The position numbers and the translations under genes were made by a program. Source: an uncultured Chloroflexus sp. (lineage in GTDB: Bacteria; Chloroflexota; Chloroflexia; Chloroflexales; Chloroflexaceae). Taken from it: DNA of 64,000 nt. Shown here piece by piece: positions 35,389 through 43,985 of the stretch; position 1 is the stretch's first letter; every line of letters begins with the position of its first letter. The DNA is taken from contig NZ_CALFBQ010000007.1 in the NCBI RefSeq assembly GCF_937951745.1, positions 1-64,000 on the forward strand, read 5' to 3'. The notes beneath the pieces are model-generated. The model was given only the letters and a program-made list of their open reading frames with translations, had not been told where the DNA came from and made no database searches.

Positions 35389-36606
35389 TTACCGCTGTTG
35401 CACCCCGACCAGATGGGCGGTGGCACGACGTTGTTGCAGGTAGTTGCCGAGGATCATCAAACCAATCGCGCTGGCCAACCCGATACAGGTGAAGGCGATC
35501 CACGGCAGGGCCGGCGCTTGGAGCGCATTGGCGAGGTCAATCAGCAGGCCGCCGCTGAGATTGCCCAATCCGCCGCCGACAGCCAAGGCCAGCGCGTTGA
35601 CGCCGAAGTATGAGCCAAGCGCGCGCGGATCGGCCAGTGCTGCGGTCACACTCTGTTGCGAGGGGGTAGCGAGGAGAGTGCCGAGGGTGAAGACGATGAC
35701 GCAGCCGATCAAGCGTGGGAACGAGTCGGCCAGTGCCACCATGCCCAGCCCCAACGCCATCAGGGCAATGCCAAGAATGAGAATGCTGAGCGGGCGCAGC
35801 CACCGTTCCAAGAATCCGATTAGCGGCAATTGCAATATGACCGTCATCCCAGCGTTGACACCATAAATCCAGCGCACCGCATCGGCAGCGTTGGCCAGCC
35901 GTTCGCCGGCCAATGGTAAGCTGATGGTCAGTTGCACCCACATATACCAGAAACCCATCAGCAGGGCGGTGAAGATGAGGAAGGGTCGGTCGTGCAACGC
36001 CAGCCTTAAGCCGAAGCCGAGGCGGCTACGGTCGGTGGCCGTCTCGATCGGGGGCAAGAGCAGGCTCATCGCGCCGATCAGGGCGAAACAGGCTGCCGCC
36101 GCCAGCGCCACGGTACTGAAGCCGAATTCGAGCAGTAGTGATCCTGTAAAGGGGCCAATGACCATGCCTAGCCCGCCGCCAACGCCGTTGATCGAAAAGG
36201 CGCGCGCCCGTTCGTCTTCGGTGGTGAGGGTGGCGATCCCGGCCCGGCTCGGCGCTTCAAACAGTGCGCCGCCCAACGCCGAGAGCAGCATAGCGAAGAA
36301 CAGAAACGGCGGCGTGTTGGCGAACGCGAGACTGGCAAAACCGGCAGCGCGCACCAAGACGCCGGCAGTGATCAAGCTGCGCCCGCCAAACCGATCTGAG
36401 AGCACGCCGCCGCCGACGCTGACCCCTTGCTGCACCAATTGGCGTAACGCTAGCGCTATTCCTACCGTTACCGCGGCAAAGCCGAGCGTTTGCACGTAAT
36501 GCACCGACACCAGCGGGATGACCATAAAAAAGCCGGCATACATCATGAAGTTGATGACGATCAAGAGAATCAAGCCCCGGTAACGGGCGGCGCGCGAGAG
36601 GGTCAT
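35389..36606 (-). CDS. major facilitator superfamily transporter
   Basis: Twelve-helix secondary transporter of the drug/multidrug exporter type. I use the ATG at 36606, giving 405 residues; a TTG three codons upstream is the alternative. The conserved cytosolic loop between helices 2 and 3 is GGVLSDRFGGRSLI, followed by a motif near helix 5 (INGVGGGLGMVIGPFTGSLL) typical of antiporters. Its substrate is not predictable. It lies between ilvE and a repeat-rich gap and has no local regulator. Confidence 0.9.
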   Translation of the reverse strand: MTLSRAARYRGLILLIVINFMMYAGFFMVIPLVSVHYVQTLGFAAVTVGIALALRQLVQQGVSVGGGVLSDRFGGRSLITAGVLVRAAGFASLAFANTPPFLFFAMLLSALGGALFEAPSRAGIATLTTEDERARAFSINGVGGGLGMVIGPFTGSLLLEFGFSTVALAAAACFALIGAMSLLLPPIETATDRSRLGFGLRLALHDRPFLIFTALLMGFWYMWVQLTISLPLAGERLANAADAVRWIYGVNAGMTVILQLPLIGFLERWLRPLSILILGIALMALGLGMVALADSFPRLIGCVIVFTLGTLLATPSQQSVTAALADPRALGSYFGVNALALAVGGGLGNLSGGLLIDLANALQAPALPWIAFTCIGLASAIGLMILGNYLQQRRATAHLVGVQQR

Positions 36607-36699
36607 GGCGTACAACTTTCTGATCCGTCAACTAATCTCGGTATACAGTACCATAGCCGGTTGTGGTTTGCGATCAATCGTTGGATGGATCGTTGCGTC

Positions 36700-36945
36700 C
36701 CTCATCCCCTGTCCCTCTCTCACTTCGTGGGAGAGGGGCAATCATTGCGTTCGGCGGAGGGTATGGCTTGGCCGGCAGTGCAGCGGCTCACCCTCGCCCG
36801 CCGTCAGGTGGGCGAGGGGGCTGGGGGGTGAGGGAAGCTGCCGCCGGACGAGTTGCCCCGCGAAGGGCGCGGAGGACGCAGCGATCCGTTTCCTAATCCT
36901 TCGCGCCCTCTGCGTTCTTTGCGGTAAAATACGTTATCCCCACCT
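36700..36945. repeat. repeat-rich noncoding gap with two palindromes and a CAGAGG/CCTCTGCG segment
   Basis: An 11-bp stem (36713-36723 with 36727-36737, loop TTC) forms a copy of the CCCTCTC...GAGAGGG repeat. A second palindrome, CCCTCGCCCGCC with GGTGGGCGAGGG, follows near 36790-36820. From 36850 to 36935 there is a segment with CGCGGAGGACGCAG and CGCGCCCTCTGCG words related to 24954 and 43744. No gene is supported here. Confidence 0.65.
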
Positions 36946-36947
36946 CC

Positions 36948-38135
36948 CTACACCCCCCTCCCCACTCCCTCAGCACACACCACCGCTACCGGCCCGCTTG
37001 GCATCTGCGTCAACACCACCACTAACGCCCGGCGACCCTTCCCGCTTAGTTGGCGCGCCAGCGCATCGGGATCGAGGGGCGAACCGCGCTTCTTGACTGT
37101 CACCGGCCCGGCGTTGAGGTCGCGCAGCAATGTGCGCAGCCGCTTGAGTTGGAACGGAATCCACGTGATCACCGGCCATGCGCGGGCAAATGGCGTCGGG
37201 CGATAGGCCGGTGCGGTGAGGTAAGCAATATCGGGCGCGAGTTGGGCTGCGCCGAGTTCGGCGGCCAAGGCGGCCACCAAGCCGGCGCGAATCACCGCCG
37301 GGTCGGGTTCGTAGAGGATGGCCAGCGGTGCGCTCAACGGCGGTGGCGATGCGGCGGCGTCCGCCATTGTTGCCGTTGCACCATCGCTGCGCAGCACCGT
37401 CGCTCGCCGGTTGGCCGTCGCCAACGGCCCGCACCAGAGCACTGCTTCTTTCAGTTCACCATCAAGTGAAACAAACTCCACCTCGGCATCAATCGGCAGG
37501 TGTGCCAGATCAATCCCCGGTGCCAGTTTCACCGCCAGCGCTGCAGTCTGTTGCCGCCAACCCAGCACGTGACTAAGCGGCGGTTGGAATGATTCAGGAT
37601 CGAACACGCGCCGGTCGCCGGCGCGGCGGGCCGGATCGCAAAATAACGCCGATGCCGGTGGCGGCGGTTCACGCAGCAGATCGCGTTCAAGGAACGTCAC
37701 CCGTTCGCTCAGCTCTAGCGCCGCAACGTTCGCATGCGCCAGCGCCAGCCGCACCGGATCGCGATCAACGGCTATCACCTGCGCGCCGGCGGCGGCCAAG
37801 GCAATCGTGTCACCACCGATGCCGCAGCCGAGATCAGCTACCAACCCAGCTTGGGCCAAACGCTGCGCGCGTTGGGCTGCCACTGGCGCTGCTGATGCCT
37901 GCTCAAGCGCCTCGCGGGTGAAGAGCATGCGGTCGGCATTGGGAAACTTGGTCGCCGCTTTTCGTCGCAGCAATGCCTGCTCAACTGCTGCTCGCGCCCG
38001 TTCAGCAGGCAAATGGCGGCGCAACCGGCTCAATTCAGCCAAGACATCACTCTCGCGCAGGTCGCGTCCGGCTAGGTCGGCCAGCAGTGCCGCGCCTGCG
38101 GCTGAACGCAGCCAGTTGATGAGGTCGAGATCCAT
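36948..38135 (-). CDS. class I SAM-dependent methyltransferase with THUMP-like C-terminal domain
   Basis: The ATG at 38135 gives 395 residues. The N-terminal 80 residues are helical. The Rossmann motif I is VADLGCGIGGDTIALA, motif II is VIAVDRDPVRLALA, and a downstream FCDPARRAGDRRVF corresponds to the catalytic-loop region. This DPARR form is characteristic of the THUMP-like methyltransferase family found in actinobacteria and chloroflexi. The C-terminus (GPVTVKKRGSPLDPDALARQ and LTQMPSGPVAVVC) matches the THUMP-like domain of that family. The substrate is unknown, probably RNA. The start lies only 129 bp from the divergent lipoprotein gene. Confidence 0.85.
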   Translation of the reverse strand: MDLDLINWLRSAAGAALLADLAGRDLRESDVLAELSRLRRHLPAERARAAVEQALLRRKAATKFPNADRMLFTREALEQASAAPVAAQRAQRLAQAGLVADLGCGIGGDTIALAAAGAQVIAVDRDPVRLALAHANVAALELSERVTFLERDLLREPPPPASALFCDPARRAGDRRVFDPESFQPPLSHVLGWRQQTAALAVKLAPGIDLAHLPIDAEVEFVSLDGELKEAVLWCGPLATANRRATVLRSDGATATMADAAASPPPLSAPLAILYEPDPAVIRAGLVAALAAELGAAQLAPDIAYLTAPAYRPTPFARAWPVITWIPFQLKRLRTLLRDLNAGPVTVKKRGSPLDPDALARQLSGKGRRALVVVLTQMPSGPVAVVCAEGVGRGV

Positions 38136-38263
38136 AGTGAGGTGACGTTTATAAATGGCTTTCCTGCAACTTCTCGCGTTGCGCTGCGTAGTATACCCCA
38201 AACCCACCGCAAGCGCGGTACAATAAATGAACGAGATCAAATGCTCTCTGGGGAGGTTCTGTG

Positions 38264-39517
38264 ATGCGCAGGATTAGCTGGTTCATCCTTGTTGCTTTTG
38301 TGTTGGCGGCTTGTACTACTCCAACCACCCAATCGCCAACCGCTACAGTCGCCCTGCCGCCCACAACGGTGCCAGCCACCAATACACCGGTGCCAGCGCC
38401 GAGCGAACCAACGCCGGTTACCGGTGCATTGACGCCGGAAGCGGTTGCGTCTGGTATTCAAACGGCGCTCGATAGCTATGTCGAAGCTTACAACACCAAC
38501 AACATTGAACTGCTCCGCTCAGTCGTTGACCAGACTAACGCCCCATTCCGGCGCTTGGTCGAAGAGCGGTTCAACACGTTTCAACAATCATCGTTCAGCG
38601 GTTCGCGGTTTAGCCGCATGCGCGTGCTTGAAGTCAAGCAACGTGAACACGGCTTCTGGCAGGCGGCGATCGATGATGGCGGCTACCGGCGTGACATTCT
38701 CTTCTGCCAGATGGAGGATGGACGCTGGGTGATGAGTGAGCCGACCGAAGAGCAGTTGGGTGCGAAGATCAAGATTGACAACGAGTATTTCACGCTCAAT
38801 ACCTACGAATGGTCGGCGGAAGTGAATGAGGTGATCGAAGATATGGTGCTGCGGGCGCGCCAACAGGTGATCGATACCCTTGGCCGCACACCTGAAAATA
38901 AGTTCAATGTGTACCTGCGCCCAATCTTCGGTATCACGCCGCCGGTCAATCCCAACTCGCTGGCGTGGTACTCTGCCGGTTCGCGCCCGCGCAACGATCG
39001 GGTTGATATCTTTGCCCCCTTCTCGTATGCCTTTGGCTTCTACGATCCGCAGGCCGGTTGGGAGGAGGATTTGTACGGCACGATTGTGCATGAATTGACC
39101 CACTGGGCTTATACTCGCGCCTTTGCCCAAGAGTACCGGATTACCGACTGGATGAGCGAAGGGTTGGCTGAATATGTCTCAAACAATCCGCGCCGCAACG
39201 CAGTGAGTGCCGCAGTGCGGATGGGTCGGATCATCCCGCTGGTTGATCCGAATGGTGGTGTGCGCCCGCAAGATATGGATCACATGACGACGCTCGAAGT
39301 CGATCGGAGCCTTGCCTATGGGTTTGCCTACTCGCTCGTGGCCTATATCGTCGAGACGCAGGGCGGGCTTGATGGCTTCTGGCGTCTTGCCGCGGCAGTG
39401 CGCGATACGCCGGGTACCGGGATCGAGTTCTACGATAAGGCGTTGCAGAAGGCGTTTGGCATGACCTACGCCGAATTTGATGCCGGCTGGCGGCAGTGGC
39501 TGCAAGAAAATTATTGA
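38264..39517 (+). CDS. lipoprotein with peptidase MA-like (gluzincin) domain
   Basis: Secreted lipid-anchored metalloprotease. The ATG at 38264 follows GGGAGG at 7 nt. A signal peptide ends in the lipobox VLAAC, with the lipidated cysteine near residue 17, followed by a threonine- and proline-rich linker. A helical/beta region (about 60-190) precedes the zinc-binding HELTHW (H276, E277, H280). The third-ligand glutamate is probably in WMSEGLAEYVS near residue 300. The arrangement is that of the peptidase MA-like family. A C-terminal part reads FGMTYAEFDAGWRQWL. It probably acts outside the cell on proteins; the substrate is unknown. Confidence 0.9.
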   Translation: MRRISWFILVAFVLAACTTPTTQSPTATVALPPTTVPATNTPVPAPSEPTPVTGALTPEAVASGIQTALDSYVEAYNTNNIELLRSVVDQTNAPFRRLVEERFNTFQQSSFSGSRFSRMRVLEVKQREHGFWQAAIDDGGYRRDILFCQMEDGRWVMSEPTEEQLGAKIKIDNEYFTLNTYEWSAEVNEVIEDMVLRARQQVIDTLGRTPENKFNVYLRPIFGITPPVNPNSLAWYSAGSRPRNDRVDIFAPFSYAFGFYDPQAGWEEDLYGTIVHELTHWAYTRAFAQEYRITDWMSEGLAEYVSNNPRRNAVSAAVRMGRIIPLVDPNGGVRPQDMDHMTTLEVDRSLAYGFAYSLVAYIVETQGGLDGFWRLAAAVRDTPGTGIEFYDKALQKAFGMTYAEFDAGWRQWLQENY

Positions 39518-39668
39518 CCCAGTAGCGATGGCCGGCCGTCTCCTCAGCGATGGACACGCCCACGCAGCGGGAAGGGGGGCGGGCGGTAGAGGTAACGCCA
39601 TCACCACGTCGCAAAACGTAGCGCCGGACGGCCTTCCGGATCCGCTACCGTACATTGAGCGACAGATG

Positions 39669-39685
39669 GCCGTCTCCAAGACGGC
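39669..39685 (+). terminator. hairpin after the metallopeptidase gene
   Basis: GCCGTCT (39669-39675) pairs perfectly with AGACGGC (39679-39685) around CCA. It lies 150 bp after the lipoprotein stop. There is no T-run. Confidence 0.35.
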
Positions 39686-39744
39686 GTAAAACCTAGTACC
39701 GTCCACCCGTCCGGATTCATCATTGTAAGGAAGGAGCACCCCGT

Positions 39745-40470
39745 ATGCCAGCGCCGCGCCTGATTCTGCCCGGATTGTACGAGCTGTCGTTACCGATCCC
39801 GCTGGGATCGGTCAACGTCTTTTTCATACTGACGGCGAGCGGCGTGATCTTGATCGATACCGGCTACCCCGATCGCGGTGCCGGGGCGCTCGCCGGGTTG
39901 GCTGCGTTAGGCCGCAAGCCAGAAGATGTGCAGCACATTATTGTCACTCATCATCACATCGATCACGCGGGGAATGTTGCCACATTGCAATCACGTACCG
40001 GCGCAACCGTGTGGATGCATCCGCTCGATGCCGAGCTGGTTGCACAAGGGCAGGCACTGCGGTCAACCGCTCACAGCGCTGCCGGTTGGGTTAACCGGTT
40101 GGCGTTTGGGGTGGGCAAATGGCTGATGCCGGCGACGATCAATCCGGCTCGCGTTGACCGGCTGGTCACCGATGGCGCTGTTATTCCGGTCGCTGGTGGT
40201 CTCAATGTGATTCACATTCCCGGACATAGTGCCGGTCAGATCGGGTTGTATTGGCTGGCGCAGCAAGTACTCTTTGCCGCCGATGCGGTAATGTATCGCG
40301 GCAAGGGGTTACAGTCGCCGATCGTGCTTGAAGACGAAACGGCGGCGATCACCAGTCTTGCCCGCCTCGATCGCTACCAGTTTACGACTCTTTGCTTTGG
40401 TCACGGCCCGGTCCTGAGCGAGAATGCCGCCGCGGCTTTTCATCGCTATGTAGCAGTACAGGCGAGGTAG
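39745..40470 (+). CDS. metallo-beta-lactamase fold hydrolase
   Basis: The 241-residue protein has AGGAG 8 nt before the ATG. The binuclear metal site motif is complete: THHHIDHAGN (H69, H71, D73, H74). A further histidine lies in IHIPGHSAGQIG, an aspartate in LFAADAVMY, and a final histidine in CFGHGPVL. This matches hydrolases of the glyoxalase II-like MBL branch rather than true beta-lactamases. No signal peptide is present. The gene precedes the hut cluster by 100 bp but probably has separate transcription, since a promoter candidate lies between. Confidence 0.92.
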   Translation: MPAPRLILPGLYELSLPIPLGSVNVFFILTASGVILIDTGYPDRGAGALAGLAALGRKPEDVQHIIVTHHHIDHAGNVATLQSRTGATVWMHPLDAELVAQGQALRSTAHSAAGWVNRLAFGVGKWLMPATINPARVDRLVTDGAVIPVAGGLNVIHIPGHSAGQIGLYWLAQQVLFAADAVMYRGKGLQSPIVLEDETAAITSLARLDRYQFTTLCFGHGPVLSENAAAAFHRYVAVQAR

Positions 40471-40497
40471 CTTTGTGTTGCTGCATTCGGCAAACGC

Positions 40498-40526
40498 TTG
40501 CCGCACGCCTCATTTTACGGTACCAT
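40498..40526 (+). promoter_or_regulatory. candidate promoter of hutU
   Basis: TTGCCG, a 17-bp spacer, then TACCAT, about 48 bp before the hutU start codon. Each hexamer matches consensus at four of six positions. Confidence 0.4.
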
Positions 40527-40573
40527 AGCGCCATACCGGCAACGCATGCCATTCCCGTACAAGGAGGTACGTT

Positions 40574-42226
40574 ATGCCCCGCACTATCCGCGCGCCTCGC
40601 GGTACGACCCTAACTTGCGCCAATTGGCTGATCGAAGCGGCGTACCGCATGATCCAAAATAACCTCGACCCTGATGTAGCGTTTGATCCTGACAACTTGA
40701 TCGTCTATGGCGGGCGCGGGCGCGCGGCCCGCAATTGGGAATGCTTTGACGCTATCCTTGCTACGCTACGCCGGCTCAAACCCGACGAGACGCTGCTTGT
40801 GCAGTCGGGCAAGCCGGTCGCCGTCTTCCGTACCCACCCCGATGCGCCGCGAGTGTTGCTGGCCAATTCCAATTTAGTGCCGGCATGGGCAATACAGGCC
40901 AATTTTGATCGCTGGGAAGCGGCTGGGCTGACGATGTACGGCCAGATGACGGCGGGGAGTTGGATCTATATCGGTACGCAGGGCATTTTGCAAGGCACCT
41001 ACGAGACCTTCGGCGCGCTGGCTCGCTCGGCTGGCTGGGGGACGCTGCGCGGCAAACTAGTGGTGACGGCTGGTTTGGGTGAGATGGGTGGCGCGCAGCC
41101 GTTGGCTGTGACGCTGAATGAAGGCGTGGTGATTGCCGTTGAGATCGATCGCTGGCGAGCCGAGCGCCGGCTACGTTTACGGCAGGTTGACCGGTTGAGC
41201 GATGATTTGGAAGAAGCGATGACATGGGCTGAAGAGGCTCGTGCTGCTGGTAGACCGCTTTCGATTGCGCTGATCGGCAATGCGAGCGAGTTGTTGCCCG
41301 ACATGCTCCGCCGGGGTGTTACCCCCGATGTGGCGACCGACCAGACCAGCGCCCACGATGTGCGTTATGGCTATATTCCCGCCGGGTTGTCGCTGGCCGA
41401 AGCCGCCGCGTTGCGCGAACGCGAGCCTGCTGAGTACGACCGCCGCGCTATGGCCTCGATGGCCGAGCACGTGCGCGTGTTGCTCGAGTGGCAGCGACGC
41501 GGTTGCATTGTGTTCGATTACGGCAACAATCTGCGCCAGCGCGCCTTTGATGCTGGTGTCAGCGATGCTTTTAGCTACCCCGGTTTCGTGCCGGCCTATA
41601 TTCGTCCGCTCTTCTGCGAAGGGAAGGGGCCGTTCCGCTGGGTGGCTCTCTCTGGCGACCCCGAAGATATTTACGTGACCGACCGCGCGATCAGCGCGCT
41701 GTTCCCCCACGACGAGCATCTTGGTCGTTGGCTGCGACTGGCCCGCGACTACGTTGCTTTTCAGGGGCTGCCTGCCCGGATCTGCTGGCTCGGCTATGGC
41801 GAGCGGGCTAAGGCCGGTTTGCTGCTCAACGATCTCGTCGCCAGCGGTGCGGTCAAAGCGCCAATTGTGATCGGGCGCGACCATCTCGATGCCGGCTCGG
41901 TGGCCAGCCCCAACCGCGAAACCGAAGGCATGCGCGACGGTTCCGATGCGATCGCCGATTGGCCGCTGCTCAACGCATTGATCAACGCGGTCGGCGGGGC
42001 GACGTGGGTCAGCATCCACCACGGTGGCGGGGTGGGGATTGGCTACAGCATCCACGCCGGGCAGGTAATTGTGGCCGATGGTACCCCCGAAGCAGCCCGC
42101 CGGATCGAGCGGGTGTTGACAACCGATCCCGGTATGGGGGTGGTGCGTCATGCCGACGCTGGCTACTCTGAAGCGATTGTATTCGCTCGTCGCTATGGAA
42201 TTGATATGCCGATGATCGCGCCATAA
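40574..42226 (+). CDS. hutU: urocanate hydratase
   Basis: Second enzyme of histidine degradation, converting urocanate to imidazolonepropionate with tightly bound NAD. AAGGAGG precedes the ATG at good spacing. The 550 residues show ENNLDPDVA-like opening text ([15 protein letters not shown]), [62 protein letters not shown] and [16 protein letters not shown], all diagnostic. hutI starts 44 bp downstream. The gene order hutU-hutI-hutH differs from the common hutHU order. Confidence 0.97.
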   Translation: MPRTIRAPRGTTLTCANWLIEAAYRMIQNNLDPDVAFDPDNLIVYGGRGRAARNWECFDAILATLRRLKPDETLLVQSGKPVAVFRTHPDAPRVLLANSNLVPAWAIQANFDRWEAAGLTMYGQMTAGSWIYIGTQGILQGTYETFGALARSAGWGTLRGKLVVTAGLGEMGGAQPLAVTLNEGVVIAVEIDRWRAERRLRLRQVDRLSDDLEEAMTWAEEARAAGRPLSIALIGNASELLPDMLRRGVTPDVATDQTSAHDVRYGYIPAGLSLAEAAALREREPAEYDRRAMASMAEHVRVLLEWQRRGCIVFDYGNNLRQRAFDAGVSDAFSYPGFVPAYIRPLFCEGKGPFRWVALSGDPEDIYVTDRAISALFPHDEHLGRWLRLARDYVAFQGLPARICWLGYGERAKAGLLLNDLVASGAVKAPIVIGRDHLDAGSVASPNRETEGMRDGSDAIADWPLLNALINAVGGATWVSIHHGGGVGIGYSIHAGQVIVADGTPEAARRIERVLTTDPGMGVVRHADAGYSEAIVFARRYGIDMPMIAP

Positions 42227-42270
42227 TCGTCGGGGCGACCCATACGTTGCTCGTGTTTCCGAGGAACCTT

Positions 42271-43557
42271 ATGGAACCATGCGACCTGCTTATCCATTCC
42301 GCCGCGCAGGTTGTCACCTGCGCCGGCCCTCCCGGCCCCCGGCGGGGTGTGGCTATGCGCGAACTCGGCATCATCAGCGATGGCGCCGTAGCCATCCGCG
42401 GCGCGACGATTGTTGGTGTGGGGCCGAGCACCGAATTGCGCCGCCGGTTTCACCCGGCCCGTGAGATCAATGCCCGTGGCCGCGCCGTCTGCCCCGGTCT
42501 GGTCGATTGCCATACCCATATCGTCTATGCCGGCGATCGGGTGGCCGAGTTTGAACAACGCTGCGCCGGTGCGACCTACCAAGAGATTATGGCTGCCGGC
42601 GGCGGGATTCTGCGCACTATGCGCCTCACCCGCGCCGCTACTACCGCCGAGTTGGTCGAGGCGACGCTGCCTCGCCTGAAGCAGATGCTGCGCCTCGGTA
42701 CCACGACCACCGAAGTCAAAACCGGCTATGGTCTCGCACGCGATCCCGAGCTGCGCCAATTGGCGGCAATTGTGTTGCTGGCCGCCGCCCAACCGGTCGA
42801 ACTCGTGCCGACCTTCTTGCCGGCCCACGCAGTGCCGCCGGAGTTTACCGGACGAGCTGATGCCTATGTCGATCTTGTGATTGAAGAGATGTTGCCCCTC
42901 GCTCGCGACTGGTACCGCACCTCGTCATTTGCTGCTCGCGGCATCCCGCTTTTCGTCGATGTCTTCTGTGAACGCGGCGCGTTCGATGTCGTCCAAAGCC
43001 GGCGCGTGTTGGCAGCGGCGCAGGCGCTTGGTTTTCCGCTCAAGGCACACGTTGATGAGTTTGCCGAGTTGGGTGGGTTGGCAATGGCGCTCGAACTCGG
43101 CGCAACGTCGGTTGATCATCTTGACGTAACGAGTCCGGCGCTGTTCCCTGCGCTGGCTGCGAGCGCTACGGTCGCCGTCTTGCTGCCATTAGTCTCGCTC
43201 AACCTTGGCCTGAGCCACTTTGCCGCCGCTCGGCAGATGATCGACGCCGGCGTCGCTGTGGCACTCAGCACCGATGCCAACCCCGGTTCGGCTCCGTCGC
43301 TGTCGTTGCCGTTGACGATGGCGATTGCCTGCCGCTACATGCGTATGGTCCCTGCTGAGGCGCTGCTAGCGACAACGGTCAACGCCGCGCATGCGATCAG
43401 CTTGGGTGGGCAGGTTGGCGCTATCATGCCGGGGATGCAGGCCGATCTGCTGCTGCTGGCCGAGGCGGATTATCGTTGGTTGATGTACGAATTGGGCGGG
43501 ACGCCGGTTGAGCTGGTGATTAAGCGCGGGCAGGTTGTGGTGGGGGATAATGAATGA
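42271..43557 (+). CDS. hutI: imidazolonepropionase
   Basis: Third enzyme of histidine degradation, hydrolysing imidazolonepropionate to formiminoglutamate. The ATG at 42271 has GAGG 6 nt upstream and gives 428 residues. Metal-ligand motifs of the amidohydrolase fold are present: VDCHTHIVYAGDR, KAHVDEFAELGG with a histidine and glutamate, VDHLD, and LSTDANPGSAPS with the catalytic aspartate. ERCAGATYQEIMAAGGGI-like text (QRCAGATYQEIMAAGGGI) is typical of HutI. It ends 430 bp before hutH, with a repeat-rich gap between. Confidence 0.96.
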   Translation: MEPCDLLIHSAAQVVTCAGPPGPRRGVAMRELGIISDGAVAIRGATIVGVGPSTELRRRFHPAREINARGRAVCPGLVDCHTHIVYAGDRVAEFEQRCAGATYQEIMAAGGGILRTMRLTRAATTAELVEATLPRLKQMLRLGTTTTEVKTGYGLARDPELRQLAAIVLLAAAQPVELVPTFLPAHAVPPEFTGRADAYVDLVIEEMLPLARDWYRTSSFAARGIPLFVDVFCERGAFDVVQSRRVLAAAQALGFPLKAHVDEFAELGGLAMALELGATSVDHLDVTSPALFPALAASATVAVLLPLVSLNLGLSHFAAARQMIDAGVAVALSTDANPGSAPSLSLPLTMAIACRYMRMVPAEALLATTVNAAHAISLGGQVGAIMPGMQADLLLLAEADYRWLMYELGGTPVELVIKRGQVVVGDNE

Positions 43558-43615
43558 TGTTTTCTGCGAGATGATAGCGGAGGGGTGGGGCGTGCCCTGA
43601 TGCCGTGCCCTGTTG

Positions 43616-43675
43616 TCATTGCGAGGGGGTGTAGCGGGTAGTGCGCCGCACTGCCTGCGCCCCCGCAGCAATCTC
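43616..43675. repeat. dispersed repeat TCATTGCGAGGG...GCAGCAATCTC, copy 3 (expanded centre)
   Basis: The same two arms as at 15248 and 15366, but the centre is 25 bp longer, making 60 bp. The central part can form its own stem (GGTAGTGCG/CGCACTGCC). Confidence 0.65.
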
Positions 43676-43921
43676 CCACTTCAGCGGGAAGGATGCCTGT
43701 ACGGGCTCCAATAGCACTCCCATCCCTTAGCGGAGGTGGGACAACATCGTTGTTTACCGCCGAGGGCGCAGAGGACACGGAGGAGGGCGGGGCACAAGTG
43801 CGCTTGGTTGCGTTCTATCGAATCTTTTGCGTGTAGCTCCTCTGCGGTTGTCCTTACCCTCCCCATTTCCTCCCGCAGCGGGGAGGGGCTAGGGGTGGGG
43901 CAACCGAGGGGCTAGGGGGGC
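43676..43921. repeat. repeat-rich gap between hutI and hutH
   Basis: Contains a degenerate CCCACTTCAGCGG/CCGCTAAGGGATGGG palindrome, a CAGAGGACACGGAGG segment (43744-43852), and a CCTCCCGCAGCGGGGAGGGG palindrome with a GGGGCTAGGGGTGGGG tail repeated twice (to 43921). No gene is supported. Confidence 0.6.
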
Positions 43922-43985
43922 AATATGTTTCATGCGGGCCGGTGGCTCGCGTTCCTACGTGTTTTGCACAAACGGCTGAGGGGTT

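Noticed and set aside
36148-36500. Plus-strand frame opposite the MFS transporter
   Set aside because: It is antisense to a convincing membrane protein with the family's conserved loop.
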